In this document: positions 1 to 5,241 of the stretch, in pieces
How positions within the stretch are numbered: position 1 is the stretch's first letter
Layout: the number at the start of each line of letters is the position of its first letter
Origin: Moraxellaceae bacterium
Lineage (GTDB): Bacteria; Pseudomonadota; Gammaproteobacteria; Pseudomonadales; Ketobacteraceae
NCBI GenBank assembly: GCA_002402125.1
Contig: NVVG01000300.1
Coordinates: 1 to 5,241 of the forward strand
DNA: 5,241 nucleotides
Direction of reading: 5' to 3'
Translations under genes and position numbers: made by a program
Notes under the pieces: model-generated
What the model saw: the letters and a program-made list of their open reading frames with translations, nothing else
Told to the model about the DNA's origin: nothing
Databases searched by the model: none

Positions 1-113
1 GGAAAGGAGTTGGAAGACTAGAAAAACAGGTACACTTTATGTTACCAGTTGAGGGAACAGGAAATCGTAAAGAGATATTTAAAGAAATAAAGTTAGAATT
101 ACTTAACTTTTAG
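1..113 (+). CDS. 3' end of an unidentified gene, cut by the window edge
   Basis: An open frame runs from the window edge to a TAG stop at 111-113 and encodes about 36 residues, ending with a lysine- and glutamate-rich stretch (KEIFKEIKLELLNF). The fragment contains the phrase GRLEKQVHFMLPVEGTGN, which I do not recognise with confidence. Because the neighbours are LPS-core genes, it probably belongs to the same pathway, but that rests on context only. Its end overlaps the end of the minus-strand GT2 gene by 15 bp, so the two are strictly convergent. Codon use resembles the neighbours. That this is real coding sequence is likely but not certain, given how little is visible. Confidence 0.55.
   Translation, partial: KGVGRLEKQVHFMLPVEGTGNRKEIFKEIKLELLNF
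89..110. terminator. possible weak bidirectional terminator hairpin at convergent gene ends
   Basis: A perfect 7-bp inverted repeat (AAAGTTA at 89-95, TAACTTT at 104-110) with an 8-nt loop sits exactly where the left plus-strand gene and the minus-strand GT2 gene end. T-rich sequence follows on both strands. The stem is entirely A/T apart from one G:C pair, so it would be weak, and such repeats arise by chance in AT-rich DNA. Its position is the main support. Confidence 0.25.
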
Positions 114-860
114 CTCTTTATTTAACTCATAAAGTTTTAGATATTTGTAAAAGTTAGTGGCCATATGTGAGAATGCTATAACTAAACCAGCATAACCATC
201 TAAAAATCCGCCTTTAATGATATATGTTTTAAAAAATGAGAAGAGTCCATTAAAAAAAGCTTTTGAGGGAGAAGAGCTTTTTTTACCAACATTATCCTCG
301 GCATAAATACTTGAATATCTATCAAGCTTTACAATAAAATCTGAAATAGTAGAGTATGGATAGTGTTTTATTAAGGCTGGAATATTTTTCACTTCAAAGG
401 TGTCACTTATAATGCTTTCATGCACGAGTTTATCAGTAAAAGATGTCTGTGTACTATTATAAAGACGAACTATTATATCTTTACCCCAACAGTGTTTTAC
501 AACTCTTTTTTTATAGTAGTTTTCTCTTGAAATAGAATAGAGTGTATTGTCTTGGAGTGTTAGCTCTTGTAGGGTACATATAAATTCTTCCGAGAGTACT
601 TCATCTGCATCAAGTGAAAGTATCCACTTGTTTTTAGCATAGGTAGCAGCACGATTTTTTGTTGGACCAAAGCCAATAAAATCTCCATTTATCAGATTGA
701 CATTGGAAAATGACTCTGCAATCGAGTCTGTTTCATCAGTTGAGTTATTACTATATAAAACTACGTCCTCAAATGCTTTTAATGACTCTAATGTAGCTTT
801 TAGTGTGGCCTGTGCATTTTTAGCAATAAGAACACAAGAAATATTTGTTATTTTAGTCAT
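99..860 (-). CDS. family 2 glycosyltransferase, WaaE/KdtX-like LPS core type
   Basis: A complete 253-residue GT-A enzyme of glycosyltransferase family 2, predicted to add a sugar from a nucleotide-sugar donor to the LPS inner core on the cytoplasmic face of the inner membrane. The N-terminus has the usual nucleotide-binding strand (ISCVLIAKNAQATL, residues 7-20) and the SNNSTDET segment (37-44). The metal-binding motif is LSLDADE (81-87). A KLVHE segment (144-148) and the late GGFLDGYAGL (217-226) followed by a hydrophobic stretch are typical of the WaaE/KdtX-like subgroup as I know it. Length is normal for that group. The ATG at 858-860 overlaps the end of the upstream kinase gene by 8 bp, with an AAAAGG ribosome site (872-877) inside that gene, so the two are probably co-translated. 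The sugar donor and acceptor cannot be deduced; WaaE enzymes elsewhere transfer glucose to heptose. Confidence 0.85.
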   Translation of the reverse strand: MTKITNISCVLIAKNAQATLKATLESLKAFEDVVLYSNNSTDETDSIAESFSNVNLINGDFIGFGPTKNRAATYAKNKWILSLDADEVLSEEFICTLQELTLQDNTLYSISRENYYKKRVVKHCWGKDIIVRLYNSTQTSFTDKLVHESIISDTFEVKNIPALIKHYPYSTISDFIVKLDRYSSIYAEDNVGKKSSSPSKAFFNGLFSFFKTYIIKGGFLDGYAGLVIAFSHMATNFYKYLKLYELNKELKVK

Positions 861-1602
861 TAATAGGTTTGCCTTTTAGTCTTTTTTTAAAGTTTTTTAT
901 TTTTTTATTTTTCTTTGAGTAGTATAAAACTTGTTCTATAAAATTTTCACTACATGGATAATAAGAGATATACTCAGTAGTTATAATAGTAAGAATCTCA
1001 TCACTTGCCCAAAGTTTAGAGAAGCTTTTAGCACGTGTGTTCTCATCAAGTTCAAAAAATTTCATTCTATTAATATCAACAATTTTAAAACTGTATAAAT
1101 CATTTTCTTTTTTTATTAAGATATTACCAGGCGAATAGTCATTATGAAAAATATTTGCATTGTGAAGTTCTAGTGTAAACCTTGCAAATGCTTTAAAAAC
1201 TTCATTTCTATCTTTAAAGTTTGCTTCTAAAAGAGGTTCTCTGATGGTGAAATCATAGTTAAACTTTTCACTAACAAAATAACTTTCACTTAAAAGAGAG
1301 GTCTTGTAAAACTCTATATATCCAATTGGATTTGGAGTGTAGGGTACTATTTTAAGGGAGTGTTCATAGGATTTTTTTGCTTTGGAATCTCGAAAAAATG
1401 TATATATAATTCTATTTAAAAGATGCGGTACTTTAAAAGATTTGACAACTGTATCTAAATCATTATGATGAATGATTTTTAATTCATTTCTTGCTTTGTG
1501 AATTGTCTCACTACTTACAGAAAAATAGTTTTTTATATTGAGGAGAAAATCTGTAAAAGTTGTTATATAGTTTGTGTGGACGATATATTTATTCATAGCC
1601 AT
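853..1602 (-). CDS. LPS core kinase, WaaP/InaA (Kdo kinase-like) family
   Basis: A 249-residue protein kinase-like fold enzyme predicted to phosphorylate a sugar, probably heptose or Kdo, in the LPS inner core using ATP. Counting from the ATG at 1600-1602, a candidate ATP-binding lysine lies in VVKSFKVPH (K54 or K57), a possible helix-C glutamate at E80, the catalytic loop is FHNDYSPGNILI (152-163; H153, D155, N160), and the metal-binding segment is KIVDINRMKF (173-182; D176). The metal motif reads DIN where protein kinases have DFG, which fits this family. The open frame could extend to an ATG at 1773, but the extra 57 codons would overlap the start of the divergent GT4 gene and look like its antisense, so I reject that start. 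ATG 1600-1602 and ATG 1594-1596 are both possible; neither has a strong ribosome site. The C-terminus is very lysine-rich (KKNKKIKNFKKRLKGK), which may help membrane or LPS contact. The gene is followed directly by the GT2 gene. Confidence 0.83.
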   Translation of the reverse strand: MAMNKYIVHTNYITTFTDFLLNIKNYFSVSSETIHKARNELKIIHHNDLDTVVKSFKVPHLLNRIIYTFFRDSKAKKSYEHSLKIVPYTPNPIGYIEFYKTSLLSESYFVSEKFNYDFTIREPLLEANFKDRNEVFKAFARFTLELHNANIFHNDYSPGNILIKKENDLYSFKIVDINRMKFFELDENTRAKSFSKLWASDEILTIITTEYISYYPCSENFIEQVLYYSKKNKKIKNFKKRLKGKPIND

Positions 1603-1655
1603 AATTATATCTAACTTTGGTACAATATAACTAATAGTATAAAGGAAAATGTTAC
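1603..1655. promoter_or_regulatory. compact divergent intergenic region, kinase/GT4
   Basis: These 53 bp separate the two divergent starts and must hold signals for both directions unless promoters lie inside the genes. On the plus strand a clear AAAGGA ribosome site (1641-1646) lies 9 nt before the GT4 ATG. A TATACT on the minus strand (complement of 1636-1641) is a possible -10 box for the kinase, and TACAAT at 1621-1626 is a possible plus-strand -10 box. Neither has a convincing -35 partner, so the promoter boxes are guesses; the ribosome site is solid. Confidence 0.4.
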
Positions 1656-2738
1656 ATGCATAAAAAAATATTAGAGTTATGCCTCTCGCCTGATTTAGGT
1701 GGGCTAGAGTTATGTGTGGTGAATTATTTTGAGCATTTTTCTCTAAAAACTGAGACATACTTATGTGTAGCAAAAGATAAAAAGATCGATAACTATATAA
1801 AAAATGATAATAAACTTACTCTTAAGTGTAATAAATTTTTTCCTATCATTTCAGCATTAAAACTAGCTAAGTATATTGATGAGAAAAGTATTGACATAGT
1901 TCATATGCACTGGACAAAAGATATTGTTACGGCAGTATTAGCAAAACTACTAAGTAAACGTAGACCTCTCCTGGTGCAGTCACGTCACATGACAATGACA
2001 CGCTTTAAAGATGATTTTTACCATAAGTGGCTGTATAAAAATATTGATTTACTTCATGCAGTTACAAAGCAAGTAAAAGAACAATTAATTGAATTTATTC
2101 CTTCAGATGTGAGACCAGAAGTGGGAATGGTCTACCTTGGTGTAGATGAAGTCTCTATAGATGAGCAAAGAGTAGCTTTACTCAAAACCGAGTATAAGTT
2201 AGATAAAGAGTTTCTTGTTGGAATTATAGGACGTATAGAAGAGGGAAAAGGACAGCACTTAGTTATTGAAGCAGTTGGAAAATTAAAAGAACTGAATATA
2301 AAAGCTATGATTGTTGGAGATAGTATGGAAGATACTTACTTAAAAGAACTTAAATTCAAAATAAAGACTCTTGGTATTGAAGATAAAGTTATATTTACTG
2401 GTTTTACCAAAGAAATTAATGAGCATATATCTTTATGTGATGTAACAGTCTTAGCAACTAAGAAAGAGACTTTTGGTCTTGTTATTATAGAGTCAATGGT
2501 AAATAAAGTGCCAGTTATAGCAACAAATAGGGGTGGACCTGTTGAAATAATAGAAGATGGAAAAAATGGACTTCTTTTTGATAGAAGTAGTGAGAACTTA
2601 GCAGAAAAGATTAGACTGCTCTATGACAATTCTACATTAAAAGATGAGCTAGCCTCTCAAGCATATATAAGTGTAAAAAATAAGTTTGATAAAGCAGTCC
2701 AAGTGCAAAAAATATATGAGGTGATGAATGCGAGTTAG
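1656..2738 (+). CDS. family 4 glycosyltransferase (GT-B fold)
   Basis: A complete 360-residue GT4 enzyme, expected to be cytoplasmic or peripherally membrane-bound and to use a nucleotide sugar to extend the LPS core or another surface glycan. The N-terminal acceptor domain opens with ILELCLSPDLGGLELCVV (5-22), the usual first strand and glycine loop, and has VHMHW (82-86) at a later strand. The C-terminal donor domain begins near residue 186 with VGIIGRIEEGKGQ (188-200), giving the phosphate-contacting R193 and K198. It continues to the family signature ETFGLVIIE, an E-x7-E pair (E271, E279), then VPVIATNRGGPVEII and NGLLF. Length is normal. The ATG at 1656 has AAAGGA 9 nt upstream. It is the first gene of a plus-strand run; its stop overlaps the ATG of a broken GT2 gene by 11 bp, which suggests that the original operon continued. 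Specificity is unknown. Confidence 0.9.
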   Translation: MHKKILELCLSPDLGGLELCVVNYFEHFSLKTETYLCVAKDKKIDNYIKNDNKLTLKCNKFFPIISALKLAKYIDEKSIDIVHMHWTKDIVTAVLAKLLSKRRPLLVQSRHMTMTRFKDDFYHKWLYKNIDLLHAVTKQVKEQLIEFIPSDVRPEVGMVYLGVDEVSIDEQRVALLKTEYKLDKEFLVGIIGRIEEGKGQHLVIEAVGKLKELNIKAMIVGDSMEDTYLKELKFKIKTLGIEDKVIFTGFTKEINEHISLCDVTVLATKKETFGLVIIESMVNKVPVIATNRGGPVEIIEDGKNGLLFDRSSENLAEKIRLLYDNSTLKDELASQAYISVKNKFDKAVQVQKIYEVMNAS

Positions 2739-2901
2739 TGTTATTGCTCCTACATACAAAGAATATAGAAGCACTAGAACTTATATTAAATGCTTTACAA
2801 GTGCATTAAAAGCCCTCCAAAATACTCGCATTTTTGGATAGATAAATGCACCCGATAAATGGGTAGATAAATTTAATAATAGCAATTATGTCGAAATATA
2901 A
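2728..2901 (+). pseudogene. remnant of the 5' end of a GT2 glycosyltransferase gene
   Basis: An ATG at 2728-2730 overlaps the end of the GT4 gene and starts MRVSVIAPTYK, the classic opening of a GT2 enzyme. The frame then leaves the family pattern and stops at 2839. Shifting by one base after the TAC at 2755-2757 gives KNIEALELILNALQV, which continues the GT2 pattern with the expected spacing, so one extra A in the AAA at 2758-2760 probably broke the frame. That frame stops at 2807-2809. Further on, the first frame yields ALKALQN (2803-2823) and, after the TAG, INAPDKWVDKFNNSNYVEI up to a TAA at 2899-2901, which could be another piece of GT2-like sequence. No DADE-type catalytic motif or C-terminal domain remains. 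The start pattern is strong evidence; the later pieces are inference. No functional product is expected. Confidence 0.72.
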
Positions 2902-2904
2902 ATT

Positions 2905-2910
2905 AGGAAG
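2905..2910 (+). promoter_or_regulatory. ribosome binding site favouring the second ATG of the DUF1919 gene
   Basis: AGGAAG lies 3 nt before the ATG at 2914 but 9 nt before the ATG at 2920. The normal spacing favours 2920, giving a protein that starts MRIKFLRN. Confidence 0.55.
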
Positions 2911-2913
2911 TAA

Positions 2914-3570
2914 ATGACTATGAGAATAAAATTTCTTAGAAATATAGAAAAAAAAGTTAAAGGGATAATTAACCGCTTATTTATCAATAAGACTGAGTTT
3001 TCAATTATATCTAACAACTGTTGGGGGACATTTATATATAAAAAATATGGATTAAACTATCAGTCTCCATTTGTAAACTTGTTTGTATTTGCACCAGACT
3101 ATATAGAACTTTTAGAAAACTTTTCGATGAAAATTCTTCGAAATATATCTTTTATTGAGCATAAAGACTCAAGACACAAGGAAGAACTGATTTCCTTAGG
3201 TATATATGAATCTGATTATCCTATCGGGGTATTAGAAGATAAATATGAACTCCATTTTCTACACTATTCAACACAAAAAGATGCCAAAGAAAAATGGTTA
3301 AAACGGATTAATAGAATAAATACTAAGAAGCTTATTTTTAAGTTTAGTGCTGACTAAAAATATGAAGACTCAATGGCACAAAGGTTTGAGAAGTTAAAGT
3401 TTAAAAACAAGGTTTGTTTTTTAGCTAAAGAACATCCTGAGCTTCAAAGTATAGTTAGTTTAAAAAAGTTTAAAAATCAAACTAGAGTTCGTGATGAATG
3501 GAAATATTCTTCTAAAGAATTTAATGTAACTCAGTTTATTAATGAGATGCAGATAGGACAAGAAATATAG
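2914..3570 (+). pseudogene. DUF1919 (exopolysaccharide biosynthesis-type) gene interrupted by an in-frame stop
   Basis: Two open stretches in the same frame, 2914-3357 and 3358-3570, together make one protein of about 218 residues interrupted by a single TAA at 3355-3357 (codon 148). The first part has the DUF1919 hallmarks as I remember them: FSIISNNCWGTFIYKKYGL (29-47), SPFVNLFVFAPDYIELLENF (51-70), YPIGVLED (102-109) and LHFLHYSTQKDAKEKWLKR (113-131). The second part carries the end of the domain, FKNKVCFLAKEHPEL and WKYSS. Whole DUF1919 proteins are roughly this combined length, so only one codon is lost, most simply CAA to TAA. The family occurs in capsule and LPS clusters; its biochemical role is not established to my knowledge. 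An internal ATG at 3373 gives a 65-residue frame, which is probably only the tail of the same gene. Ribosome spacing favours ATG 2920 over 2914. A sequencing error, recent loss, or readthrough are the alternatives. Confidence 0.8.
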
Positions 3571-3661
3571 ATAGGTAAAAATATATTAGAGCTTTACTTA
3601 TCTCCAATTTTTAGGAGAGCATAGCAAAGAAAAGATACTAAAAAGGATTAAAAAAAAATAA
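3571..3661 (+). pseudogene. degenerate 5' stub of a GT4-like glycosyltransferase gene
   Basis: Directly after the DUF1919 stop the same frame reads IGKNILELYLSPIFRRA and then TAG (3622-3624). This closely parallels the beginning of the intact GT4 gene at 1656 (MHKKILELCLSPDLGG), with the ILEL and LSP blocks in register and the DNA words AAA, ATA, TTA and GAG shared. The first codon is ATA at 3571, where an ATG would be expected. A one-base shift near 3610 restores LGEHSKEKILKRIKKK, ending at a TAA at 3659-3661. The match covers only about 12-18 residues, so origin from a GT4 gene is an inference, but position, frame and sequence agree. Nothing of the donor domain remains. It would have been the next gene of the plus-strand operon. 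Confidence 0.5.
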
Positions 3662-3665
3662 TAAA

Positions 3666-3824
3666 CTAAAAATTCTCTACAGTATCAAAATCCTTTACCC
3701 GCTCTTTGTGTGTTGTGTTACAAAGTAAATGTACATTATAATTAGCTGTTTTTGCAAAGAGTGTTTGTCTATAGAGTATTTCTGCATTACCATTACTGAT
3801 TTCTAACATAGCAATGTTTTTCAT
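3666..3824 (-). pseudogene. truncated 5' end of a probable GT-B glycosyltransferase gene
   Basis: A 52-codon frame starts at an ATG (3822-3824) whose bases overlap the TGA of the O-antigen ligase gene in an ATGA arrangement, a standard sign of translational coupling. It stops at a TAG at 3666-3668. The product begins MKNIAMLEISNGNAEILY, with ANYNVHLLCNT further on. This looks like the first strand, loop and second strand of the acceptor domain of a GT-B glycosyltransferase. At 52 residues it is about one seventh of such an enzyme and lacks all donor-site motifs. Other frames beyond the stop do not continue the pattern, so the rest seems deleted rather than frameshifted. The family call is tentative. 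Alternatively this is a small intact gene of unknown function, which I consider less likely. Confidence 0.6.
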
Positions 3825-5056
3825 TTAGAGAGCCCACCTTTTTTATCTATATTTCGTAATGAATCTGTGGAAAAAACACCAACAAATAACACAAAAATTG
3901 CGATTGGGAACTGTTTGACAAGGAGTGGTTCTGTCATGCAACTTACAAAGTATATAGTCAAAAAGAGGATACTAAGTTCTTTAAGCTCTTTATCTTTTAT
4001 TTGTAATTGATAAAGTTGGTAGATCATGTAGAAAAAGAGTACTAATCCTATAATACCGGTTTGCAATAGTATGAGTAAAAACTCATTATGAGGATGGTTT
4101 GTGGATATAAACTCTTTTGTAGATGAGTCTAAAAATGTATACTTCTTTTTCTCAATAATTTTAGCTGTTTCATCTTGAAAGTCACCAATACCAACTCCAA
4201 GTGGATGCTCCTTGAGAATATCGTAAGTTGTTATCCAAAAAGCAGCACGTATCCCCCATGAACTATTAAAGTTCATATTGATAATACCTTCAATATTGGA
4301 GTATGCTTGTGCTGTTCTTATTTTAAATGAGTTACTTAGAGTATATGCTGTTGTATATATGGAACCAATAAGAAATAGTGAGAGCACTAAGGATTTAAGT
4401 GTTAGTTTAAAGTGTAGCAGTGTCATGACAATAATACCTGCGATTAGTGCTACTTGTCCTGTTCTGCCTGTAGCTAGAAAGAGGTTTCCTGTAACAGTAC
4501 AGAAGAAAAATGCAAAGAGTATTTTTTCATTAAGTGTGTATTTTGATGAGATAAGACGGTTTAGTAGTAGAATGGAAGTAATAGCTAAAAAAACACTATA
4601 ATCTATGTGTATCATAAAGGGACTTGGATTCTGGACAGTAGCATTTTTAAAGGTCCAGAGCTCGAAAAATACACCATAGGCTATTATTTCACTTACAAAC
4701 ATTCCCATTAAAAATGAAGTGATGATTTGTGGTATATACTTTGGTTGTAGGGAAGTAGCAATGACAAAGATAAGGATAAAATAACTAAATAGCCTAATTT
4801 GATTCAGTGCTTCTAGAATATTTTCTGACCAGAAAAAAGATATGGAACTGTAAAAAGTGAAAAGAATAATAGCTAAGAGGAACTTACTGCTTTTTATCTC
4901 TTGCCATTTTCGTTTAAAATCCCCTTCATAAATCCAAATAATTGGTAGTAAAATAACAAAAAGACTCACAAGTGCTCGTGAAAGAGGCATAATAAATGCA
5001 AAAAAGAGAATAAGATAGTAGTAGGTTTTTTCAAACTTGTTCGGTTTTTGTAGCAT
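3821..5056 (-). CDS. O-antigen ligase family membrane protein (WaaL/Wzy_C-like)
   Basis: A complete 411-residue polytopic inner-membrane protein with about ten to twelve hydrophobic segments, from YYYLILFFAFIMPL (12-25) to FPIAIFVLFVGVF (383-395). The Wzy_C region contains LATGRTGQVAL (194-204, with R198) after a membrane helix. A periplasmic loop of roughly 245-325 carries WGIRAAFW (267-274), PLGVGIGDF (285-293) and NHPHNEFLLILLQTGIIGL (320-338; H321 and H323). Arginine and histidine residues in such positions are needed for catalysis in WaaL enzymes. These proteins move a glycan from undecaprenyl diphosphate onto lipid A-core; polymerases of the same superfamily look alike, so ligase versus polymerase is not settled here. 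The start is the only in-frame ATG after an upstream stop at 5108-5110; its GGAAAGGA ribosome site lies about 12 nt away, which is rather far. It sits between a probable heptosyltransferase and a truncated glycosyltransferase. Confidence 0.88.
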   Translation of the reverse strand: MLQKPNKFEKTYYYLILFFAFIMPLSRALVSLFVILLPIIWIYEGDFKRKWQEIKSSKFLLAIILFTFYSSISFFWSENILEALNQIRLFSYFILIFVIATSLQPKYIPQIITSFLMGMFVSEIIAYGVFFELWTFKNATVQNPSPFMIHIDYSVFLAITSILLLNRLISSKYTLNEKILFAFFFCTVTGNLFLATGRTGQVALIAGIIVMTLLHFKLTLKSLVLSLFLIGSIYTTAYTLSNSFKIRTAQAYSNIEGIINMNFNSSWGIRAAFWITTYDILKEHPLGVGIGDFQDETAKIIEKKKYTFLDSSTKEFISTNHPHNEFLLILLQTGIIGLVLFFYMIYQLYQLQIKDKELKELSILFLTIYFVSCMTEPLLVKQFPIAIFVLFVGVFSTDSLRNIDKKGGLSK

Positions 5057-5146
5057 TAGTTGTTTATGTCCTTTCCAGTTTAATTGTAAATTACTATTTT
5101 GAGTATCTTATCTTTAAAATGTTAATAATCTAATATATATGAAATA
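5057..5146 (-). promoter_or_regulatory. short spacer upstream of the O-antigen ligase gene
   Basis: This 90-bp AT-rich gap separates the stop of the upstream minus-strand gene from the ligase start. It contains an AAAGGA ribosome site (complement of 5069-5074). TACAAT (complement of 5083-5088) and TTAACA (complement of 5120-5125) resemble promoter boxes, but their spacing does not fit a standard promoter. No hairpin terminator is evident, so readthrough from the upstream gene is plausible. Confidence 0.3.
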
Positions 5147-5241
5147 TTACAATAAGTTAGCTGATTTTATCTCTAAATAGATTTGTTCTACACTAATATT
5201 ATTCATACAAATATTATCTTGACATTTTTTCATTAGCGGAG
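5147..5241 (-). CDS. C-terminal end of a probable GT9 heptosyltransferase, cut by the window edge
   Basis: A minus-strand frame enters from the window edge and stops at TAA (5147-5149). The 31 visible residues include PLMKKCQDNICMNNISVEQI. A cysteine followed a few residues later by CMxxI(S/T)xExI is the usual tail of ADP-heptose:LPS heptosyltransferases (WaaC/WaaF, family GT9), where CM-I-T/S-E-V motifs close the protein. Such an enzyme adds L-glycero-D-manno-heptose to the Kdo or heptose of the inner core. The call rests on this short tail and the LPS setting, so it is moderate. It is followed by the O-antigen ligase gene on the same strand after 90 bp, and the two may be co-transcribed. 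Confidence 0.55.
   Translation of the reverse strand, partial: PLMKKCQDNICMNNISVEQIYLEIKSANLL

Noticed and set aside
697..879. 60-codon plus-strand open frame
   Set aside because: It lies opposite the N-terminal part of the GT2 gene and the end of the kinase gene, has no recognisable content, and is best explained as an antisense shadow.
1603..1773. Upstream extension of the kinase reading frame to an ATG at 1773
   Set aside because: It would be antisense to the first 39 codons of the well-supported GT4 gene, has no kinase-family content, and would remove the divergent spacer.
2850..2864. ACCC/GGGT hairpin with a 7-nt loop as a terminator
   Set aside because: The stem is only 4 bp, no T tract follows, and it lies inside the GT2 remnant.
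2841..2872. Three copies of GATAAAT spaced 12-13 bp apart as operator repeats
   Set aside because: Seven-base A/T-rich words recur easily in this composition, and the copies lie within a decayed coding stretch with no promoter nearby.
3373..3570. Independent 65-residue gene starting at ATG 3373
   Set aside because: It is in the same frame as the upstream DUF1919 part and encodes the domain's expected C-terminal end. It has no clear ribosome site of its own.
3602..3619. TCTCC/GGAGA hairpin near 3610 as a terminator of the DUF1919 gene
   Set aside because: The 5-bp stem with an 8-nt loop is followed by A-rich rather than T-rich sequence, and it coincides with the GT4-like stub codons.
2739..3824. 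Insertion sequence or transposase remnant in the damaged interval
   Set aside because: Neither strand gave a convincing transposase motif, terminal inverted repeats or a target-site duplication.
4278..4601. 107-codon plus-strand open frame
   Set aside because: It is antisense to membrane-spanning parts of the O-antigen ligase gene and has no ribosome site or family resemblance.

Overview
This AT-rich window looks like part of a lipopolysaccharide or surface-glycan assembly locus. The likely host is one of the Campylobacterota, for example a Sulfurimonas-like or Arcobacter-like organism. That host call is an inference from AT-richness, tight gene packing and the style of the encoded proteins; no marker gene confirms it.

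Layout from left to right. The 3' end of an unidentified plus-strand gene (1-113) runs into the end of a minus-strand pair. The pair is a WaaP/InaA-type LPS kinase (853-1602) followed, with an 8-bp overlap, by a WaaE/KdtX-like GT2 glycosyltransferase (99-860). A 53-bp divergent gap separates the kinase from a plus-strand GT4 glycosyltransferase (1656-2738). A run of damaged genes follows (2728-3824): the frameshifted 5' end of a GT2 gene, a DUF1919 polysaccharide gene cut by one in-frame stop, a degenerate GT4-like 5' stub, and on the opposite strand the 52-codon 5' stub of another GT-B-like gene. That minus-strand stub begins inside the stop codon of an intact polytopic O-antigen ligase-family gene (3821-5056). 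The last codons of a probable GT9 heptosyltransferase (5147-5241) lie upstream of the ligase.

The intact genes together fit inner-core and outer-core building: heptose addition, phosphorylation, sugar addition, and transfer or polymerisation of a lipid-linked glycan. Substrates cannot be read from the sequence.

The most notable part is the roughly 1.1-kb interval 2728-3824. It holds four broken genes, two of which converge on a junction near 3650-3665 with only their N-terminal ends left. A deletion across two convergent glycosyltransferase genes would explain this. I see no transposase, tRNA, rRNA, CRISPR array or complete mobile element, and I do not see a clearly new molecular system.
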